From the NCBI GenBank assembly GCA_002408485.1, contig DHSP01000065.1:1-7952 (forward strand): a stretch of DNA of 7,952 bases, written 5' to 3'. Made by a program: the position numbers and the translations under genes. The notes beneath the pieces were generated by a model that searched no databases, had not been told where the DNA came from, and was given only the letters and a program-made list of their open reading frames with translations. How positions within the stretch are numbered: position 1 is the stretch's first letter; each line of letters starts with the position of its first letter. This document shows, piece after piece, positions 7,108 to 7,952 of the stretch. Source of the stretch: Proteiniphilum sp. UBA5283 (GTDB lineage Bacteria; Bacteroidota; Bacteroidia; Bacteroidales; Dysgonomonadaceae).

Positions 7108-7704
7108 CTATTTTGAAGCAATGGTATACGTAACAGTTGCAGTATAAGTAGTAGCTTCGGTACCGTTGGCCATATTCACGTAGGTATCTTCGCTTTTCCA
7201 TCCGTCATGTTCGTAGGTGACGTTGAAAGTAAGGCCCATACCACCTCCCTCGGAAGAGAAAAACTCTTTGGTTCCGGCGCTCAGAGAGGGTTTGTTTATA
7301 AAGTTAAAGTTATTTCTTTCTGCGGGAATAGTCGAACCCTTTCCGGCAATGATCTTTACATGATCACCCGCCAAGGGAGTCTCGCCGTTCATGAAACCAG
7401 AACTCGTAACAGATACTGCGAACGGTCCGGAGTGATAAACGGTTAAATGATCGTCTTTGGTTACTGTTTTATTGTCAACTGTTCCTGCAGAGTAATCTGT
7501 GGGACTGTCATATTCAAAATTAATCACCTTCTGATCAGGATTAACCTGAATGGATTGAATGGGTTTGAATACCAAATTAACAGTGACCGGATCTGTAATA
7601 GTTGCGCTTGTCCCATAGGGCAAAACTTCCGCTTTTACGCTATTCACCGAAATCAGACCAAACATGAGAAGAGCACCTGCTAAAAGACTTTTTTTTGTTT
7701 TCAT
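7108..7704 (-). CDS. Small secreted pilin-like structural subunit
   Basis: Secreted 198-aa protein, inferred to be the main structural subunit of the fibre. The signal peptide is 1-25 (MKTKKSLLAGALLMFGLISV, cleavage at VKA/E); there is no lipobox, unlike the lipoprotein precursors of Bacteroidales type V pilins. The mature protein is about 173 aa, has no cysteine and looks all-beta. Residues 33-47 (SATITDPVTVNLVFK) show hydrophobic side chains on alternate residues (Ala34, Ile36, Val40, Val42, Leu44, Phe46), the pattern of a donor-strand N-terminal extension. The C-terminus TTYTATVTYTIASK is an alternating strand like those by which pilins bind their chaperone. The core from about residue 48 resembles the C-terminal domain of the adhesin-like protein encoded at 6165. 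DUF4402 or CS1-like subunit families are the nearest I can suggest, but no named family is assured. The gene leads the locus, after a long AT-rich leader, and its GC content is visibly lower than that of the SusC gene. Confidence 0.7.
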   Translation of the reverse strand: MKTKKSLLAGALLMFGLISVNSVKAEVLPYGTSATITDPVTVNLVFKPIQSIQVNPDQKVINFEYDSPTDYSAGTVDNKTVTKDDHLTVYHSGPFAVSVTSSGFMNGETPLAGDHVKIIAGKGSTIPAERNNFNFINKPSLSAGTKEFFSSEGGGMGLTFNVTYEHDGWKSEDTYVNMANGTEATTYTATVTYTIASK

Positions 7705-7822
7705 TACAATTAATTTGTTGATTTTTTATGCTTATTTTTTATGTAATTAATAATCCTATCACTCTGTTTTTACTTACCTTCTGCCTTCATTATTGCCATT
7801 TTCAGACACCTTTTATTCAATT

Positions 7823-7839
7823 CGGGACGACGAAGCCCG
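7823..7839 (-). promoter_or_regulatory. Small GC-rich hairpin in the pilin-like gene leader
   Basis: In an otherwise AT-rich leader, arms CGGG and CCCG enclose a 9-nt loop (CTTCGTCGT); one further C-G pair is possible with a bulge. No T-run follows on either strand, so it is not a terminator. If transcription starts near 7835 it would sit at the very 5' end of the mRNA, where it might protect the transcript. Confidence 0.3.
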
Positions 7840-7841
7840 TA

Positions 7842-7849
7842 AAAATATA
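7842..7849 (-). promoter_or_regulatory. Candidate -7 box of the pilin-like gene promoter
   Basis: The minus strand reads TATATTTT, one mismatch from the Bacteroidetes -7 consensus TAnnTTTG. There is no good TTTG at the -33 position; that place is taken by the palindrome at 7869-7880. A start near 7835 would give a 5' leader of about 130 nt. A second possibility uses TTTG at 7914-7911 as the -33 box, with a poorer -7 box. Confidence 0.3.
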
Positions 7850-7868
7850 TAATTGTTATTTTTTCAGT

Positions 7869-7891
7869 TTATCGCGATAATAAATTATTAT
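7869..7891. promoter_or_regulatory. Overlapping palindromes, candidate operator
   Basis: TTATCGCGATAA (7869-7880) is a perfect 12-bp palindrome. It overlaps ATAATAA-A-TTATTAT (7877-7891), a perfect inverted repeat with 7-bp arms around one base. Together they lie about 20 bp upstream of the candidate -7 box, where a regulator could control the pilin-like gene. The regulator is unknown, and the second repeat is simple AT sequence that could arise by chance. Confidence 0.4.
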
Positions 7892-7952
7892 TCCTTTCGA
7901 TGCTATTCAACAAATCTTGCTGCAATTTTTAGACACTGTTTTCCTTTTTTTT

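Larger units (their letters stand above)
7705..7952. other. AT-rich non-coding leader upstream of the pilin-like gene
   Basis: No gene is supported in these 248 bp on either strand. The region is strongly AT-rich, with poly-A/T runs at the right edge. It contains the candidate promoter and operator, the leader hairpin listed separately, and an A-rich stretch just before the ATG of the kind common before well-translated Bacteroidota genes. A 9-codon frame in the leader (ATGGCAATAATGAAGG...) is too short to claim. Confidence 0.6.

Noticed and set aside
7108..7704. Type V (FimA/Mfa1) pilin
   Set aside because: There is no lipobox cysteine, the protein is too short for that family, and the neighbours are a chaperone and a barrel, which type V pili do not use.
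1..7952. CRISPR arrays, tRNA or rRNA genes, insertion sequences
   Set aside because: I saw no regularly spaced repeats, tRNA-like cloverleaf segments, rRNA-like sequence or transposase frames.

Overview
The window looks like a Bacteroidota genome, most likely Bacteroidales. It carries a SusC/RagA-type TonB-dependent transporter, nearly every product has a Sec signal peptide, start codons lack strong Shine-Dalgarno sequences, and upstream regions are A/T-rich. All supported genes lie on the minus strand and are transcribed right to left. I could not assign a genus.

Layout in transcription order. Positions 7705-7952 are a non-coding AT-rich leader with two overlapping palindromes, a possible promoter and a hairpin. 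Position 7704 starts a 198-aa secreted pilin-like protein. A stem-loop followed by a T-run (7041-7079) looks like an intrinsic terminator or attenuator. Position 6970 starts a 270-aa PapD-like periplasmic chaperone. It overlaps by 8 nt a 345-aa two-domain secreted protein, the candidate tip adhesin (start 6165), which is followed after 3 nt by a 938-aa usher-like outer-membrane barrel (5124-2308). A 205-bp gap then leads to the N-terminal 700 codons of a SusC-family transporter, which runs off the left edge.

The four genes from 7704 to 2308 read as one locus for a chaperone-usher-type surface fibre. The parts are a small subunit with an alternating hydrophobic N-terminal extension, a chaperone with the PapD-type Arg and Lys positions, a two-domain protein whose C-terminal half resembles the subunit but has no separate N-terminal extension, and an outer-membrane barrel with N- and C-terminal beta-sandwich domains. 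Bacteroidota are best known for type V (FimA/Mfa1) pili, which use neither a chaperone nor an usher, so this locus is the main point of interest. The assignments rest on reading the protein sequences; no database search or structure prediction was run.

The terminator after the subunit gene would make subunit transcript exceed chaperone and usher transcript, as expected of a pilus operon. The SusC gene is probably a separate unit: its N-terminal STN domain points to trans-envelope signalling through a FecI/FecR pair, and no such pair is visible here.
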